A stretch of 53,984 bases of DNA from Clostridia bacterium. GTDB lineage: Bacteria; Bacillota; Clostridia; Christensenellales; SZUA-584. The position numbers were made by a program, and so were the translations under genes. The notes beneath the pieces are model-generated. The model saw nothing but the letters and a program-made list of their open reading frames with translations, did no database searches and had not been told where the DNA came from. Location: NCBI GenBank assembly GCA_003249555.1, contig QKIQ01000033.1:1-53984 (forward strand), given 5' to 3'. Positions 51,058 through 53,984 of this stretch are shown here, piece after piece; position 1 is the first letter of the stretch, and the number at the start of each line of letters is the position of its first letter.

Positions 51058-53503
51058 AGGTACAGTGTTGCAGAGACGCGGTTTACTGAACTTTTATGAA
51101 GGTGTAAAATGTCCGGTAAATTATGACCCCGAACAGGCCAGCGTTTCTACTACCACAGTGTCATTTGATATATTTATATGTGATACTTTGCTACCGCTTT
51201 TAAATGGGTGTACAGTCGTGCTTTGTACTGAGGAGGAACTACGCCAACCAAATCTTTTAGCGGAGCTGATAGAAAAAAATGATGTGAAGTTTATCGAGGC
51301 TACCCCGACACGTATGCGGGCGATGATGGATATTCCATGCTTCCGAGTAGCGATGCAAAAGCATATTCTAAAAATAATGGTTGGTGGAGAGATGGTTCCG
51401 CTTTCTTTATTGAAATTGTTAAAGAAGCATTTTATGGCACAGATAATAAACGCATACGGACCTACTGAGACCACAGTTTATTCTTCTTTTAAGGATCTTA
51501 CTACTGTTTCGCAAATAACTATTGGAAAACCCATAGCAAACACACGGTTTTATATTCTGGACAAGAACAGGCGCCCAGTTCCAATTGGTGTTTTGGGTGA
51601 GGCATACATAAGTGGTACTGGTGTATCGCTTGGATATATTAACCGTGATGATCTTAACAGAAAGACTTTCCTTCCCGATCCTTACTGGCCGGGGCATATG
51701 ATGTATAAGACGGGAGATGTTTGTGCGTTTTTGGAAAACGGTGATATGGTCATGTGCGGTCGAGTCGATCATCAAGTCAAGATAAGAGGTCTTAGAATTG
51801 AACTTGGTGAGATAGAGGCAGCACTGCGAGGTATAAATGGAGTTGATGATGCTGTTGTAAAAGACTGGGGTGATGGACCTGACAAATATCTTTGCGCCTA
51901 TTATCAAGCCAGTAAAGATGTTAATGCAGCCATGCTCAGAGAGCAACTTCTAATGAAACTGCCGACCTATATGATTCCTTCTTTCTTTATAGAAATGAAA
52001 AAGCTTCCGACAACTCTTAACGGTAAAATCAATAGAAAGGAGTTAGAAGAACCAAATAGAAGCTTGTTGCAAGGCAAGAAGAAAAAACAAAACGTTGAAA
52101 TGAGTGAAACGGAAAAGAGAATGGCAAAGGTATGGGCGCGTATATTAAAAACCGAGGGAATCATTCCGGATGATAGTTTTTTTGCATTGGGTGGTGATTC
52201 ACTTTGTGTGATAAAGGTTCAAGCTGCAATACTTCAATACGGTTGGACAATACGTACACAGGATTTTTATGATTTCCAAACGCTGAGGGGCATATGCGCG
52301 AGGATTAACTCAAAGCAGTTTAGAAAAGCTAAAACAAGTGTGAGATTAAATCAAGAACCTGTGCCTGAATATGCTCACCTTGGACAGGCAAAATTAAAAA
52401 ATGTTTTTATAACTGGAGCAACCGGATATCTTGGTGCATACATTTTAGAACGTTTGGTGGATATACCAAATACACGTATTTATTGTTTGGTTAGGGGTAA
52501 TGACGATAATGAGTGCAAACAACGTTTGCGCCATGTGCTCACATTCTATTTTGGCATTAAAACCTGTGCTTATATATCTGGCAGGATATCGGTAATAAAA
52601 GGGGACATCACAGTAAACGGCCTTGGCATTGATAAAGAAATTCTAGGACAGTTGAAAAACATTGATACGGTTATACACTGTGCGGCTCTTACGGATCATG
52701 TTGGTCAGGCTGAGTTGTTCGAACGTATTAACGTAACAGGGACACATCATGTGACCGAATTTGCTAAAAAAATGGATGCGACAATGCTGCATATTTCCAC
52801 CGTTAGCGTATCGGGCACATATTATGTTGAAGCTCCCGATCGTATTGGTGAGTTTTCAGAGGACTGCTATTATGTCGGTCAGAACTATCAGGATAACGAA
52901 TACGTAAAAAGTAAATTTATAGCAGAAGGCATAGTTCTTAATGCCATTAAAGAAGGGTTGGACGCTAGAATATTCAGAGTGGGTGTGCTGACAGGAAGCC
53001 AAAATGGTCGTTTTCAGCTGCGGCCTGAAAAAAATGCCTTTGCTAACAGGTTAAAAGCTCTTTGTAAACTCGGATGTGTGCCTCTGAGTATGTTATCTGC
53101 AAGTGTAGAAATGACACCGGTTGATAGCTGCGCACAAGCCATATTGGATCTTGCGACTCTAAAGGGTTCAAAGCAACCGATCTATCACGTATTTAACACG
53201 AATACGTTGTCTTTGGGCGAGCTAATTTCGATACTTCGGCAAGTTAATTATATAGTTAGGATAATATCGGACAAAAAATTTATGCAAGAGATTAATCATC
53301 ACAGCAAAAAGGAAAGTTTCTCGATTTTGTTAGGGTTAATAGAAGATATTACATCTCAACACGAACAAGAGAAAATCATGATAAAGGCCGACCTGACAAA
53401 TAGGTTTTTATCTCGCTCGGAATTTAGCTGGCCAGTTATTGATGTGAATTATATGGAGGGATTTATAAGCTGTTTAGACGTTGTTGCTATAAAGGAGAGA
53501 TAA
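51026..53503 (+). CDS. NRPS continuation: rest of the second A domain, T domain, terminal thioester reductase
   Basis: Continues the synthetase in the +1 frame. From the possible restart ATG 51026 (AGGAAG at 51010-51015) the product has 825 residues: YTSGSTGTPKG, INAYGPTETT, YKTGDV, KIRGLRIELGEIE and NGKINRKE of the A domain; T2 with GGDSL near residue 388; and an NAD(P)H reductase (ITGATGYLGAYILERL near 459, Tyr-x3-Lys in EYVKSKF near 625). Such terminal reductase domains release the peptide as an aldehyde. The DNA is clearly more AT-rich than the upstream half. Either a 5-base deletion has split one gene, or the two halves are expressed separately by re-initiation. Confidence 0.85.
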   Translation: MYTSGSTGTPKGTVLQRRGLLNFYEGVKCPVNYDPEQASVSTTTVSFDIFICDTLLPLLNGCTVVLCTEEELRQPNLLAELIEKNDVKFIEATPTRMRAMMDIPCFRVAMQKHILKIMVGGEMVPLSLLKLLKKHFMAQIINAYGPTETTVYSSFKDLTTVSQITIGKPIANTRFYILDKNRRPVPIGVLGEAYISGTGVSLGYINRDDLNRKTFLPDPYWPGHMMYKTGDVCAFLENGDMVMCGRVDHQVKIRGLRIELGEIEAALRGINGVDDAVVKDWGDGPDKYLCAYYQASKDVNAAMLREQLLMKLPTYMIPSFFIEMKKLPTTLNGKINRKELEEPNRSLLQGKKKKQNVEMSETEKRMAKVWARILKTEGIIPDDSFFALGGDSLCVIKVQAAILQYGWTIRTQDFYDFQTLRGICARINSKQFRKAKTSVRLNQEPVPEYAHLGQAKLKNVFITGATGYLGAYILERLVDIPNTRIYCLVRGNDDNECKQRLRHVLTFYFGIKTCAYISGRISVIKGDITVNGLGIDKEILGQLKNIDTVIHCAALTDHVGQAELFERINVTGTHHVTEFAKKMDATMLHISTVSVSGTYYVEAPDRIGEFSEDCYYVGQNYQDNEYVKSKFIAEGIVLNAIKEGLDARIFRVGVLTGSQNGRFQLRPEKNAFANRLKALCKLGCVPLSMLSASVEMTPVDSCAQAILDLATLKGSKQPIYHVFNTNTLSLGELISILRQVNYIVRIISDKKFMQEINHHSKKESFSILLGLIEDITSQHEQEKIMIKADLTNRFLSRSEFSWPVIDVNYMEGFISCLDVVAIKER

Positions 53504-53504
53504 A

Positions 53505-53984
53505 ATGAATACACCGCTTATTGTTTCAACGATTACCAGCATTATACTGGTAATAATGGCATTTTACGTTATAGTAAGTAAAAAGAAGACCGCATTGCAT
53601 TACGTTTTTTTGACTGTTGTTATAGAAGTTTTTATTTGGACTATCGCTGTAATATTGAGAGGTCTTGCTGGCGATGATCTTTCTTTGGTGATTCCGTGGG
53701 AAAATATAACATATATTGGAATATCTTTTTCTCCAATAAGTCTCATATTTCTTGGAAAAGTATATTCACAGCCAGACAAACCGATCCCAAAGGAATATTA
53801 TTTATTACTTGTTGTACCATTAATTACGCAGATAATGGCGTGGACTAATGGTTTTCACTATTTGTTCTATCAAGAATATGGAATAGGCAATGAACCAAAT
53901 GTTCCCGGTATGTATTTCTATTTACATGCTGTCTATTCATATTTGTGCCTGCTCTTTGGCTTTGCTTCACTAAGCTTTTTTGCA
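53505..53984 (+). CDS. N-terminal 7-TM sensor domain protein (truncated by window end)
   Basis: The first 160 codons of an open frame beginning two bases after the NRPS stop, behind AAAGGAG. The protein is strongly hydrophobic with repeated membrane helices and WENITYIGISFSPISLIFLG, a pattern of the 7-TM N-terminal sensor region (HisKA_7TM) found on histidine kinases and diguanylate cyclases. The output domain lies beyond the window. Co-orientation and near-zero spacing suggest it is co-transcribed with the NRPS. Confidence 0.6.
   Translation, partial: MNTPLIVSTITSIILVIMAFYVIVSKKKTALHYVFLTVVIEVFIWTIAVILRGLAGDDLSLVIPWENITYIGISFSPISLIFLGKVYSQPDKPIPKEYYLLLVVPLITQIMAWTNGFHYLFYQEYGIGNEPNVPGMYFYLHAVYSYLCLLFGFASLSFFA

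Noticed and set aside
51022-51060. Programmed ribosomal frameshift joining the two NRPS halves
   Set aside because: No slippery heptamer or downstream structure is evident, and direct comparison with the first A domain shows five missing bases including the Ile codon of the core motif.
46120-53503. Predicting the two amino acids loaded by the A domains
   Set aside because: Pocket residues can be extracted by eye, but they match no code I trust and the second domain is interrupted; a profile tool is needed.
1-53984. CRISPR arrays, tRNA or rRNA genes, insertion sequences, prophage
   Set aside because: No regularly spaced repeats, no cloverleaf or rRNA-like sequence and no transposase, integrase or phage structural genes were recognised on reading the window.

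Overview
This window reads as a chromosomal piece of an anaerobic member of the Clostridia (Bacillota), probably a gut or sediment organism. The evidence is a SCIFF (six-cysteine) peptide with its radical SAM/SPASM maturase, a TIGR04086 membrane protein, a class III replicative polymerase (PolC), a SepF/DivIVA division cluster, a SigB-type partner-switching cassette and the Firmicutes order rpsB-tsf-pyrH-frr-uppS-cdsA-dxr-rseP-ispG-polC. All genes but one lie on the + strand. No rRNA, tRNA, CRISPR array, integrase or transposase was recognised. I cannot name the species.

Layout. 1-2800: TIGR04086 membrane protein, SCIFF precursor, SCIFF maturase, gamma-carbonic-anhydrase-like protein. 2829-4415: a GlpP-like antiterminator (minus strand) and a lysophospholipase-like hydrolase, sharing overlapping divergent promoters. 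4437-6385: STAS antagonist, RsbW-like protein that has lost its ATP-binding boxes, SigB-type sigma factor, then an intact RsbW-like ATPase behind a SigB-like promoter. 6497-12804: HlyD-like protein, YggS, SepF, DivIVA, DUF5665, a glycosyltransferase and a flippase-like membrane protein. 13097-25316: the translation/isoprenoid/envelope/replication housekeeping block ending with polC.

25317-45081 is the most interesting part: an AT-rich leader with a strong promoter, then about 22 co-directional genes forming a bacterial microcompartment (BMC) locus. It has a tandem-domain shell protein, two hexamer shell proteins, three pentamer (EutN) proteins, CoA-acylating aldehyde dehydrogenase, PduL phosphotransacylase and a PduS-like flavin/Fe-S protein. 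There is no B12-dependent or glycyl-radical signature enzyme. Instead the locus carries a methylthioribose-kinase homologue, a methylthioribose-1-phosphate-isomerase homologue and a class II aldolase with a predicted C-terminal encapsulation helix, plus a ribose-type ABC importer, a RbsD/FucU mutarotase, a DhaK/DhaL kinase pair, a CoA-transferase-like pair, a CoA-disulfide-reductase-like flavoprotein and a LacI regulator. I infer a compartment that degrades imported 5-deoxyribose and/or 5-methylthioribose (by-products of S-adenosylmethionine chemistry): sugar -> sugar-1-P -> ribulose-1-P analogue -> DHAP + acetaldehyde (or methylthioacetaldehyde). The aldehyde would be trapped in the shell and turned into acyl-CoA and acyl-phosphate. 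I do not recognise this gene set as one of the well-known BMC classes.

45347-53503: a phosphopantetheinyl transferase and a two-module non-ribosomal peptide synthetase, C-A-T-C-A-T-reductase, expected to release a dipeptide aldehyde. Its second adenylation domain is broken by a 5-nt loss at about 51030, where the base composition also drops, suggesting a recombination or assembly junction. The window ends inside a 7-TM sensor gene.
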